Source: Camarhynchus parvulus (Eukaryota > Chordata > Aves > Passeriformes > Thraupidae). Taken from it: a stretch of 64,000 nucleotides of DNA. This document shows, in pieces, positions 15,301 to 27,712 of this stretch (positions are counted from its first letter, which is position 1; the number at the start of each line of letters is the position of its first letter). A program made the position numbers and the translations under genes. Under the pieces are notes generated by a model that saw only the letters and a list, made by a program, of their open reading frames with translations, did not search any database and was not told the DNA's origin. The stretch lies in NCBI RefSeq assembly GCF_901933205.1, contig NC_044573.1, forward strand, positions 55,373,993-55,437,992, given 5' to 3'.

Positions 15301-15508
15301 GAACACTTGATTACCTTGTGTGGTGCTCACTGGGTATTACCATACTCTCAAGGCATTTATTTAGATTGTTAAAGGTAGGAACACAGGTCAGCATGTGCCT
15401 ATATTGGTGAAATATATATATAACCAAGCTGTTTTTTTCTTTAAAAGGCTTAAACTTAATGAATCATTCATCTATCAGATGCCAACAATACCTCTATAAT
15501 GAAATTAA

Positions 15509-15514
15509 TTTATT
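15509..15514 (-). terminator. MTHFD1L: Candidate poly(A) signal AATAAA for MTHFD1L
   Basis: First canonical AATAAA on the minus strand after the MTHFD1L stop; it reads TTTATT on the + strand. It sits in an AT-rich stretch, so chance occurrence is plausible. A second copy lies at 15356-15361. Use of either site is inferred only. Confidence 0.25.
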
Positions 15515-17214
15515 AACAGTTGGCTATATATGTTATTTCCTACTTATTATGTTTTTGTGATTTCGTTAGCATTTCTTTTTATATCTGACAAAACCATCAC
15601 TGACTAAAAGCTAAGTTTAACATTTTCATTTCATGCACAGCTTCCAATGAAAGGCCTTCACAGTTGGAATGGAGTGTTTTGTCTGCTTAATTACTGTTGT
15701 TCTTCCAAACTCATCAGTCCCTGGTTTGGATGGATTTGTGTAAGACTAGGCAGTAAACACCCAATTAAGCAGGCTATGTGAATCTGCATATAGATTTTAC
15801 ATTAGGATTCTACAGTCACTCCAAATGATTCAGAAGCAATTACATGACTGACACATGATGAATCAATATGTATGCATGAAGCTGCCAGACATATCATGTG
15901 TATCAGTAACAAAAATGGGATATGTGCCAAGGAGTGGTATATGCAACACCACCCAGCCACAGAATAGTCAGGGATGGCTTGCATACAGCTAATTACCTGT
16001 GCATGCAGGTTAACTTTCAAGGTAGGTGCTTTTTACTTGTCTTGACTGGCACACACACAAACTGGTGGAATCTGCTCTCAGAATCTCTTATTCTCATGAA
16101 TATTGTGGCTTCACGTGAATGTGTGGGCAAGTGAACAGTTCACTTGATCTGGTTGGGTTGTGCAAACCTCTCCCCTCCTCCAAACAATCCATCAAAACTC
16201 AGAAATAGAAAATGAAAGCCCTTTCTCTCAGTCCACAGTAAGAAAGGACTGCTAAAGCAGGGCTGAAGCACCTGGGCACATTCACCTCAAAGCTGTGGCT
16301 GATCTGGGGTCCCATCACAGTCCTATTAGCTCATAGTAATAGTGTTGTTCTGTCTTAAAAAACAAAAACCCTTTTGCTCTCCAGACCAATCTATTGGGGG
16401 AGAGAGCTAAGTGATGAAAGGAGAGAATCCCCTGACAGGCACACATGGTTTGTTTCAGTCAGGGTTACATTCTCTCTTACTCCACTTATTATGTTAAAAG
16501 GTTAAAGTGGAGGAGCATGAAATATTTTCATAACATCTTGTATTTTTAAGTGAGGAACATGTGCTGCACCAAATTAAAGCAGGACACCAAGAAGATTAAG
16601 TACTTAGAGAAAGGGAGGAGGTGGTGGGGGAACTGCAACCTTCGAGGAAAAGCGAGAGAATCCAGCATGAAAAACAGCCTAAGAGGAGAGCTTTGTGTTC
16701 CTGAAATGCTTATTACCATTTGAGAGAGATGATAACAGCTATGAAAACAAAACACGAATAAACGAAGCAGAGCTCATGAACAAACTGAGAAGTATCTTCC
16801 TTGATACCTAGGTAATGACAGACACACACTGCCACGTGAGTGCAGTATCAAGGAGTATTTCTTTCGAGGTGAGTAAGATGACATGGTTTCCTCACACTGC
16901 CTTTTTCCATAGCCAAGAGCAGTACAGTTACAGAACTGTCTCCTCCTGATGCCAAACTGACAGTGCCAGGAAATCCAAAGGCACCATTAGTGGACAACAG
17001 CAAAGTGCCAGTCACTGTTCAGCAAATGAAAAACCTATGTGATAAATTGCACATTATGAAATACACCCTCAAAGTGTCTGAAATCCTTTCTGAAACTAAA
17101 GCCTAGATAAACTCCCGACAACCTTTCTTACACACATACTAGGCACAAACATCCTCCCCCAAGCTGGAACAGGAAAATAAAGGCTGTTGACTGACCTGAA
17201 TTTGGATGTCACGC
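15509..17214 (-). other. MTHFD1L: Probable MTHFD1L 3' UTR, distal end uncertain
   Basis: Sequence immediately 3' of the MTHFD1L stop, reading down the + coordinates. Some of it must be 3' UTR, but I cannot fix the cleavage site. The first canonical AATAAA that I find on the minus strand is at 15509-15514, about 1.7 kb past the stop, and another is at 15356-15361. Closer candidates are only variant hexamers, such as AGTAAA at 16032-16037. No long open frame or recognised repeat lies here. The true UTR may be much shorter and use a variant signal. Confidence 0.4.
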
Positions 17215-17322
<108 letters not shown>

Positions 17323-18350
17323 TCAGTTATACTCCTGCACCTGTAAGCAGATAATCAGTCTACCCTTGCATGTAAACCTTAGATTAAGAGAAAGGTTGGA
17401 TTGTTCAACACAGGCTCGACCACAGATGTGATCTGTACCGCATTTTTTGTTTCTGTTAAAAATGTCAAACTTTTTTGATTAATTTTTAAGTATGAGTTTC
17501 TAAAAGACAAGAAAGAGAAAAAAAAAAGCCAAAAAATACAGGCTAGCCCATCAACCTAAGAACAAGTTCTATAACAAAATGAACACCCTTTGGGACTTGC
17601 TTGTTCACCAAAATATTTATCCAGAACATTTATCCATTTACATCTCCTGAAAAAAAAAATCACACAGCAAAGGGCAAAGACGTAATTGTCTGACTTTACC
17701 TGGTGATATGAACGTGTTAAACTCTCCCACAGAAAACCAGAATACAGAAGCAGAATTAATCACAACACTTACCTAATGTCAGGAGCAAATTGAAATAGTT
17801 CTACTAAACATACAGGAATTACAGCTGAATCTTAATTTAGTAGTTAGAATTAACAGGTTGAGATAGTAAGCTAAAGCAACCCAATTATCTCAAACTATGC
17901 ATAATTAAGATCCTGATCTAGCATAAGACACTAGCATCTGCATACTTTTAAACATGTCAATAGTTTCATGGAATTAAATTACACAGTTAGCTACAGCTCT
18001 GCTCAGGCTATTTACGCTATTATTTGAAATTGCTTTTTTAACAGCAATTAACAGCACATGACTGACATTGAAATCTTGAAGTGCCCCACAACAGTTTAAG
18101 TCTCTTTAAACCAGAGGTTCCCCCATTTCCCAACTCCTTGCCTCAGGATTCCTCGCTTCTCCCTTGCAAAGGAGATGTCTGGAGAGCAAGTTTGGCAGAA
18201 TAATGCTGGTTTTTGATCTGCTTCATTTTCTCCTGTTTCAGCCCTTAAGCCAGGAAGGGCTTTCCCATTCCCAGTGCCCCCACTGGCACAGTGTAAAGGC
18301 TGTGCCTGTGGGACAGTTTTAAAATAGAACCCATTTAGATCAACTTGGGT

Positions 18351-18400
18351 CGCTTTGGATTCACACCCTGAATATCACTTTGGATTCACACCCTGAATAT
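18351..18400. repeat. Perfect-spaced 25-bp tandem duplication
   Basis: Two adjacent 25-bp units, 18351-18375 and 18376-18400, differ at one base (cgctttgg versus cactttgg). The high identity suggests a recent slippage or duplication event in the terminal intron, about 1 kb from the last exon. Confidence 0.95.
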
Positions 18401-19009
18401 CTCACTATATTTCCACTAATTCAAGGAACTCTAAAATCAGCATTTGGGTTTAATGACTCCTTAAAACCTTTTGATATCTTAACCTCATAAGCGGAGAAAG
18501 TGGATAATGTCCCTGCTATAATAGGCCCTATATTATTATCTAAATTGATGAAAGACCTTACAATCTCTTGAAACAAACCTGGAATTCAACTTTGCTTGAC
18601 TGTTGGCTGAGAGTCTTTAAGCATTAAAACTTCTTTGCTAGATTCTGAGGAACAAACTTTTGCCAGGGCAAGTCAGCAGAGTTCATGAAAACAGGTGGTT
18701 AACCTGACCACAGGAGGTAACCTTAAAACATGGCTGTGTAGGAAAAAAAATTATACAGACGTGAGTACCAGAAACACTCCAAACACAATACCCTACACAA
18801 AGGGTCAGATTAGGGTATGTCTTCATGAGTGAGCTGAAACAGCTTGCTAGAAGAGGGAATTTTCACCCTGGAAACCCCTTGAATGATTCTGCCTTGGAGC
18901 TGGCTCTGGCACTCGTCTTACTGCAACCAACCTTGTTCAACACACTAAACTGATGTCAGTACATGTTTTTGTGGCCAGGGCTGGTTGGCTGATGAACTAA
19001 ATGTGCTTA

Positions 19010-19560
19010 CCACATGACCAGATCACCTCCAGGCCCCAGGCTGTGCCGCGGGAGCAGCCAGAGTACACTGCGGCCAGCCCTCACCTCCAGCTCTCCAGCA
19101 GAGAGCTCAAAGCCAGGCAACCTCCTCCCTCCATCCTCCCTAATTCCCCAAGAAGCACAGCTCAGCTACAGTGTTTGCTCTGGCCAAAGGCAAGCCCTAA
19201 CAGGATAATTGGCCTCCAAAGAGGAAAAACTTATGACCACCATCCTAGCTGCTCCAGAGTGCCAGACTTACAGGCCCCCCACGCTGTGGGTCGGACTGTG
19301 TTTCATTCCGTCAACCCCAAGTGCTGCATTCTCAGCGAGGGGGTCAGCATCTCCCTTATGCTTCAGCCTTGCTCCCAACTCTCACGTAATGACTCCATCA
19401 TGGGAATACAAGCAAAATGTAAAACCTCCCCAGCACAGTCCCATTTGCTCCAGAGAGGAAATGCTGCTGCCATTTCAGAGGTTAATCCCGTGCTGGGGAG
19501 GGGGAAAGGCGCCTTGGGAGGTCAGTACTGGCGCAGCCATCATCTCACTTGAGATCTAGC
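19010..19560. other. GC-richer island in the terminal intron, no gene called
   Basis: About 550 bp, visibly higher in GC than its neighbours, with scattered CpG (for example gccgcggg near 19045). It has open frames of 183 and 116 codons in overlapping + frames. The translations are low-specificity and unrecognised. It sits about 1.7 kb from the last MTHFD1L exon. It may be a decayed repeat or a regulatory element; neither can be shown here. Confidence 0.35.
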
Positions 19561-20001
19561 TCAGACGGAAAACAATGCAACAAGCTCTCCTAGTGGCTCA
19601 GTACATTTCCTCTGTTTTTAAATATAGTTCTTCCTAATGTTTTGTTATGGTACGTAGTAGGATTAAAAGACAAAACTGTCAGTTTGTGTTGACCAAACCC
19701 TGCCTCTGACTGCATGACATCATTTATTGGCTGACATTACCCTGGCATCTTAGCTAAGTACTAAAACACCTTGCTACAATTCTTGATCCATTGGCCACAG
19801 TAGTTGGACTACTACATCATTAGGGTTGCTTAATTATTTTCTGTCTCAGATTCCTTCCAGTTTCTGAGTTAATGTTTGACAAGGAACTGCCTTAATGAAA
19901 TTCATCTCACTGGGAGGGGAATGAACCAATTGCCAAAGACAACTTTCTGGTTACTTTGTGTATGGCAGTTCAACATCTGAAAGCGAACTCCCAAATTCCA
20001 A

Positions 20002-20233
20002 GGTGTTTTTTTTTTTTAATTTTATTTTTTTTAATTTTTCCTTTTATTTTTTTGTTGGTTTTTTTTAAGAAGACTTTTCCTTTTTTTTTTTTTTTTGAGG
20101 GAGGGAATTTTTTGTTGTTGGGTGGTGTTTTTTTTTAAATTTTATTTTATTTATTTTTGTTTTCTAAAAGAAATATTAAATACCGGTCCTACACATCTAT
20201 TTCATATTTAGGACTTGTTTTTTTTTTTCTTTC
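20002..20233. repeat. T-rich low-complexity tract
   Basis: Runs of T up to about 14-18 bases, interrupted by short AAT, GGGAGGG and GTTGTTGGG segments, with a further T run at about 20218-20229. On the MTHFD1L sense strand it is A-rich. No adjacent element of known family was recognised to which it could be a tail. Confidence 0.85.
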
Positions 20234-23200
20234 ATAGGCACATTTCTACACCAGTATAACTCTACTGTATTAACTAATGAAAAGTTACTACACTTAAAAA
20301 AATGCAAATATCAAACCAGTTTATTGCTGGTTTGGGAAATACAGCTGTTCTCATATTGAAAACTGAACGAAAGGGAATAGATTCATTTGAATTAAAACCA
20401 CTGCTGCATAAAATGAAGTACAAGGCAAAAAAAAAAAACCTCCAGAAGAAACACTTTGGAACAAATATGTATGTGAATTACAGATTGAAAATAAACTATG
20501 TACTGTCATTTTTCCCATGGCCCAGACTTTCAAACAGGCAAAGCCATGTAGATTTATGATCATTACTCTCTGCTCTCATTATCTGTACATACAGAAGTAA
20601 CCTGCAGAAGAAGCTATCCCTTTTTCATTACTCCAAGGTCAATAGGAGGAGATGGCTGCCTGGCTGAGGAGAGTACTGCTGATTATTCCCTCTGCAGCCC
20701 TCCATTTCTCTCCTTCAACCACAAAGGCAGGAAAGAAAAGAGGGCTCAGTTGGCTGCAAGGCTGCAGTGAGGCTTCACCTGACTGCCTTTCCACATGGCT
20801 GCAGGCTCAGGATCCTCTTCCCCCTCACCATTTTCCATGATGCTGAATGAAGGCATTAATAAGTGAGTTGGTCTTTATTCCACCAGGCATGATCCAGAGG
20901 GATCCCTCTCCCTTTCCTCAGTTACCAGAGCTCAGATTTTTGTGCATGAAAGGGGAAAGCCAACCACCTCCTGGCTTTAGCACTTTCTGTACACAGTGCC
21001 CAGCAGACTATCTCCACCTGTCTTCCTGAAATAACTAATTACTAAAATTACTTCAGTTTTCAAACTTGAAAAAAGCAGAATGAACAACGAAAGTGAAAAC
21101 ATGCTTAAAACGTAAATCACTTTATTAGCAGCTATGTACAGCATGAGAAAAACCCACCGACATTTATAGTCATGCAGCAGCTTGCTTAGCATCTCATAAA
21201 ATACACATCCTCTATATATTGCCCAGAGAGCAACAAAACTCCCCACTCTATTGCAACAACATTTGGGTTATAGATTGGTAACTATGCAACATTGCACAGC
21301 GTGGCTGTGAGACAAGAACAGGGTAAGAAGTGGACAATGACAGCCCCTTATCCACTGAAAATCACAAACTAGATTTAGATGGCTGAAATAATCAGTACTT
21401 AATTTGACCAAAACTGCTATTATCACGCTTTTCTTGGGAGAAGGAAAATATAAGGTGTAAGCTTGGTACCTTAAGGCTTAATGCAATTCATATGAACGCT
21501 TCATGCCAGGGAAAAAAAACATTCTACAAATAATTTAGGAATTAAGAGGAACTAGTTTTCTAGGAACAGACCATTTTCTCTACAAACCGTGCAACTGTCC
21601 ATACATCCATGAGAGTGAATCAACTGCAGAAAGATGATGTGAAAAATACAGTGCTATTTGTTACTATGGCTCTCTGTGTTTAGAGCATCAAGTCTTACAG
21701 ACAGCTTATCCTAAGGATCATTTACACTCCTAGAAATGCACAGCTGGTGGAAGATAAAATACAATTTTAGTTAAGAATGCCTGAAGGCTACTGTTATATT
21801 CGCCATTTATAAGTCCCCAGAAGTTTACTTACATGATTGAACAAACAAACCATAATGAGGTTCCTTACAAACGGAGAATGCCGGTTATTTTCAAGGAAGC
21901 CAAATGAAAGTGTTGCTCCACACCCTCTCCACAAATGCGTCCAAAGTTACTGGAAGAGTAACTAAGTTTCATTTAAATTACAGTTGTGTGTTGACTTGTG
22001 ATTTGAGTTGGCCATGAGATCTAGGTAACAGTTGTAGACAGTCAAGCACCAAGACTCTGCTCACCAGGTTTGTTGCGGTCCCACGAGGAACTATGCTGCT
22101 TAGCTTCCTTTTTTTATCATACCTATATGCCTATCAGTGGTTCACATCCTGCCTTTGAAGTGTATTCATCCATATATGTATCTGTATTTTTTCATTTATC
22201 TATATGAAAAGATTCTAGCAGAACTTGAGGTTGCCTTAACAGGGTTAGCACAATGGCACAATTTGCAAAACAGATGGTCCCAAGGACCACATCCAACTCA
22301 TGCTTAGTGTCTTTTTCACCTATAAGACAAGAAGGGTCTGTTTTACAGGCATAACATGGTTTCTGTTGAAGAGAGAAAGAAAATCAGAGGAATCTGTGCT
22401 TACATAAAATATGGCAAACAACTCATTAGAAAATACTGAAAAATCAAAAAATAGCTTATAGAGGAAACCTCCCTATTCTGTGGCTTATGGAGTTAACATT
22501 GTTTGACAAAAAACACAAGTAATTCACATTTTTAATTGTATCCTTTTGTTAATTAAATGAGCTGTAACAACTCACAACCGTTTCAAACTTGAAATACTGC
22601 AGAAAACAGATGTTGTTTCTCAAGAGAATCCAGCCTGCACATGACTGCGGATAACTCCTCAATAAAATCTGATGGGATGAATTGCATATCCCCACACTCC
22701 CTCAGCAAGAAACAATACAAAAGGAAACTCAAGAGATTTATAAATAGTGCTATAAACCTGTATGCATTATGGTCAGTGTGCCAGAACTTGCTGGAATCCT
22801 GAGGCGCAGCACGAAGGAGCTACGCTTCAGGGTTTCAATAACGTTTCCTAGTGTGAGTTAGAGCCTGGAAGACAGACCCACCACCAGAAATTTGCTCAAC
22901 TTCAGTGCATCTGTCAGTCTCAGGGCATGCAAAGGTGAATGGAATAACTTTCTGAAGAAGTCCTTCCAGGTCTCCAGTCCTGCCTGCCCTTAGGTGCACT
23001 TTGAGTGCCAATTGCTCCCACTGACATGTGTGGTGCCGGCCACGCACTGGGAGCTGGCACCAGGGGAACTGCAGTCCATGGAGCAGGAGAGGGAGATTAA
23101 CAGTCACCTCACTGCACTGCATGGCTGCAGAGGTGTGTGCAGATCTCTTCACTGGACCCCTTATGGTCCCTGCACTCTCCAGTTCAAACTTATACTTGGA

Positions 23201-26190
23201 AATACTTCATGAGACTATCCAAGCAATGAGGGTCGTGGGTAGGGCTCCAGTACTCTGAATTGTGCAAACACCTCCAGTGAGCACTCACTTCATCCTCAAA
23301 CTGGACTGTCCTACAGCACACAGAGGCACTCGGTGTGAAAAGGTGACAGAAAAATTAGGCAGCGTACACCAAGCATTTCCAGAATCCCCTTGAAGTTTGT
23401 TTCACAGAACTGGAAAATTCCTCCAGTCTACAGACCTCTATTACTTTAAAGGTAGCTCAGGTTTTGAATGATGGAAAAAAAAATTGTATGAAAATAACAA
23501 AAGAGAATAGTTAAGAAAACAGCATTTCTACACGCCCCCCCATCCCCAATAACTACAAGAACACCAGAAAGAAATGGCCAAAACAAAAAAATGCACAATA
23601 TAGTCTTCATCTCACCCACCCACCACATATTACAGAGGGGAAAGATACCATACCAAAGCCTGAAGTGATACTCAAGTGACCTTTCACCACCTCTTAAAAG
23701 CAAACAAACCTCCAAATCTCATATTAGAAAAAGCAGCTGCATAGTGGAGGCAAGTTCGTGCTTCCTTCAAAAAATATCAACCTTTACAAACTAATAAATT
23801 CAGTTTTGGAAATGGAAATGTTTCTTAAAAAATTACTTTAATAGCTAGATAATGTTTAAGAAAATATTATCTCATTGTTTTTCATTGCCTGAAGATAACA
23901 AGGCTTTCTGAAAGCAGCTAACCAATGATCTTTAGTTACTGTTTAAATAAGGGTTTACTTTTAAGTTTTAATGAAATTTTGCCAAACCTGATGATGGCAA
24001 CAGGAGTTAGGGAGAGTGAAGATCATATTTCCTTCTCAGGAAATCTTTAACAGGAAAGGATCTTGCTGTGATGTCTAAGAACAACCACAGCAAGAAAGTC
24101 AACACTTTAGAAGCTTTCAAAATGGTTAAAATAATGTTTGAAAAGATGCTGATGCTACCCTGACATATGCTGTAGTGTTGCTTGCAGTAAATGGCTCTTT
24201 TTCACTGGCATGCTGACTGATCTCAGGTGCAGAAGTCCATCTGGCATCAATTATTGTATTATAATTGCCTCTTACTTTGATATTTTACACATTCTTGGCA
24301 ATTGTTTGATTTTTGTGAAAGGATTTACAACAACAAAATGTATGGACATTGCCCCTCTGCTCTCAGCATCTGGATGAAGTTACAAAAGTACTGAATATTG
24401 ATTATACAATCTGAATCGGCCTTGCTGCCAGGTGCTCCAGTTAGGCAGAAGCAACTTGTACCCTGCTACATCCTCTGAAGGATTACCAGGAGCCAACAAA
24501 TTACTCATCTTGAATGGAGATGATCTGAACCCAAAAGTGACCTCCTGGGCACCCTAGGGAATAAACAAAACCCACACAATAGTCCACATCTATCCAGTAC
24601 AGCTTTTGGAGAGATCTTTGGGTGCATATCCCAAAGGAAGCAAGGGATTTCTTAGTGAATCAGTCTGGAACCCAAATGCTGCTGTTAGTGATGTGCTGAA
24701 GGACCAAAGACCCAGAAAGGACATTTTTCTAGCTATTGAATAAAATATTTAGGAATAGATGTAATCTGTAACAGAATGAGCAATTTCCCCAATTAAGTAA
24801 AATATTTATGACTCACATATATGACTGCAGTTCCTCTTGGCACAGTTCTCTCAACTTATTTTCATCTTAGAATTTATAAAACCACACTTGAAGTAGAAGA
24901 AAATGGTCCCCGTTATAACAGCACAATGGAAACAATATGTTAAATTTTAATTGAAAAATACACCTCACTGAGGTAGCACATTAGATGGTGTTAGTTGAGT
25001 GAACTATATTCTATACAATCCACACCATGTTTCACAGAGCATTCTGCCCTACATAGGATAACTGATAAACAAAATACTACAAAAATGAAAGCTACAAAAC
25101 CCAACTTAACCAAACAACCCCTCAGAAAAAAAGAAAAAAAATCATGAAGGAAATGAAGGGGGTGAGAAAAAAATGAGACTACAGATTCCAGGTGACTTGT
25201 TCCAAAACACTTCCTTCATCCCAGCCCACTCAAATCCATTTCCAGAAGCAATTGCTCCCTTGACCAAGGCCTGCATCCTGATTTTCCTTTCCCCCTTGGG
25301 CTTTAGACAAAATCCCTGGCAGAGGACTCTTGCTCACTGCCTCCTGTACAAAATCACCTCCTCATCCAGGAGAAATCCTTCCCTGCAGCTCAATCCTGAT
25401 GTCAGATGCTCCCAGGGCTGTTCCCATTCTTGAAAAGTGTCCAATATATCAGACAGTGCTGGAAATGGGCCTCTGAATGAATAAATCCGGAGGATAAAGG
25501 CACTTTTCTCAAGTGCTTTAAATAATATTTATTATTAATATTTACAGCACCTATTGTTCATGGTTACATAATTCTCCTGCTTTGTTCAGTGCTCAGGGCT
25601 CCTGGTAAAGAGGCGGTGTCCAAACTTTGCCAGCAGCTCCATTTCTGCTGAAAACAGAGCAAGTTTTGGGATATTTGGAGGGGAGAGATCTTGGGTGACC
25701 CATGTCAGCTGCCTTGTATTTGCTCAGGGACTGGGCACCCTTCCTTTCCTCTGAAACCTGTTTATTTTGTACCAAGTGTTTCTTTAGAAGTGCTGTTCTG
25801 CAAACTCTGGGAGCAAGTCGCACTTTGTGCTGCTGATCATCGCTACGACATTTTGGTTAAAATCTTCATAGCTCTGAGAAAACCTCAATTACAGCCCAGA
25901 AACTGGAGACAGTGGCAGCAGTAGATTATGTCAAGCAAATGTGTGTGCTCAACACGCAACAAACTTTAGCCTTCTCAGCATGCCATACCAGAAGAGCATG
26001 AGGAGCATAATGCAGTCATTTCATGGCAAATTACAACGTGGAAAAACCAAAAAAGATTGTATAACTGTAATGAATAAAAGCACATTAAACTGTTGCCATA
26101 CTAGCTAGACCTTTTGATTACAATTAACTGGACCCACTGATACCTGAGTAAGTAAAGTTTCCTAGGAAACATCATCTCAGGCAAAGATGA

Positions 26191-26226
26191 TGTGCTTGTG
26201 TATGTGCATATGTGTGTGTATATATT
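26191..26226. repeat. TG/TA microsatellite, imperfect
   Basis: Alternating purine-pyrimidine stretch of TGTG, CATA and TATA steps, ending in tatatat. Confidence 0.75.
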
Positions 26227-27635
26227 TGGGAAAAACTGCTTCTAAAGATCATAGAGGTATAGTGAAAAACTCCTTAAAATCAATTCTTTTTAACTGTTAA
26301 ATTGCCCAACTGGCTTGGTCTCATAACTTGATTTAAACTAAGTGCCAGTGATGACCTTTGTGGTACCAAAGGGTATTAGATTTTTGGAAACCACCTCAAA
26401 ACAACAGAAGTGGAAAAAAGTGGTAGAGGAGGTGACTATACTTTGCTGCTCCCAGCTAAGTAGACACAATCTAGTTTTCAGGACTGGGAAACAATAAAAG
26501 CTAGCATGTACCCTTCACAGGTGCAGTTCTGCTTTCTGGTCTGTAGGCATAATGGGAAGTGTCAGAAAGGAGAGCCTGGGAAGCTTGTCTCCAAAGAATG
26601 CTCAAGCGTGGTAGGCACGAACATCAGTCACTATCACTGGACTGTCATCATGAACAAACCTTGACTCATGAGCATCTCTAACCTCATTAGTTCAAGTTTC
26701 TATATCTACTTTCTCAAGTCACTTGTTGTTTGGATTAACAACTTAAATTATTTGCTCTTGACAAATTAAACTTAATTAACACACGCTATTTCATGACAGA
26801 CTGAAGCAAACAAGAAACAGACAAGGACAAAGAAGCACTGGATATGGCTTTCTAATCCTACACAGTTTTGCTCTCCAGACAAATTACTGTTTTGATATGC
26901 TTGGTCCATGCATTCCATTTTAGGAATGATTCCACTGAGGAATTAAAAAGCTTTTCCTTTCTATTTGTTCCTAACCCAGAAGATCAGAATGGATCCAGCT
27001 TGGATGGATACAAGGATGCCAAATTGTTAAAATGTCTACATAAATCAGATAGTCTGAGTCACAATTCCATTGCAGACCTCTGGCATTACACACTACTTGA
27101 TATAGTGTGTCCTCTAGAATCATGCCAGAATGTACTACAGTTCCCTTTGACAAGGAACAAAATAGAAAAAATAAGGATCAGCACTTAGATCAGCAATTTT
27201 CCTCCTCTAGTCTATAGAACCACTATTTTAAGAAGTCTTCACAAGGCTGCTAAGAAAAGCAAGCCTTGAATAACCTATGCTAGAGCTCACACTTCTCCTG
27301 GAAAATAAAGAAACATAGAAATACTTTGAAAAAGGCTGAAAGTTACTGACTTGTGATGAACCTGAGTGTTCAGAACAGCCAGTTCCTTTGTAAGCCATCT
27401 TAACAGCACTAATAGCTGTAAGGAGAAAGGAAAAAAATTCTACCCATGGATGTGGGACAACTTTCTTATGGCAGTAATGATTTTCAGAGTTTCTCTAAGA
27501 AGATACTAAAATCCTAATTTCTGTTCACTTTCTGTTAACCATGAGTTAACAAGCTGTCAAGACAGATTTAATTGTCAAAGGAAATAAAATAAAATTTTGT
27601 TAACTGATGGAGAGCACAATCTTAATCCTACAAAT

Positions 27636-27712
27636 GTGTATATAATATTATGTATAATATTATGTGTACATAATATAATAAAGATTTATGTATTTTTTAT
27701 TTATAAATATAA
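27636..27712. repeat. AT-rich tract with repeated ataatattatgt units
   Basis: The word taatattatgt occurs twice in tandem (from about 27645), followed by tacataatataata and an AT-only stretch to about 27712. No element was recognised. Confidence 0.7.

Larger units (their letters stand above)
1..15508. other. Downstream flank of MTHFD1L; no gene recognised
   Basis: AT-rich DNA beyond the 3' end of MTHFD1L. Open frames of 60-160 codons occur on both strands, overlap each other freely and match nothing I know. None showed convincing flanking splice signals together with a recognised protein family. Simple repeats are listed separately. In mammals the next gene after MTHFD1L in this direction is AKAP12. 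I see no AKAP12 sequence here, so if the order is conserved it lies below position 1. Confidence 0.6.
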
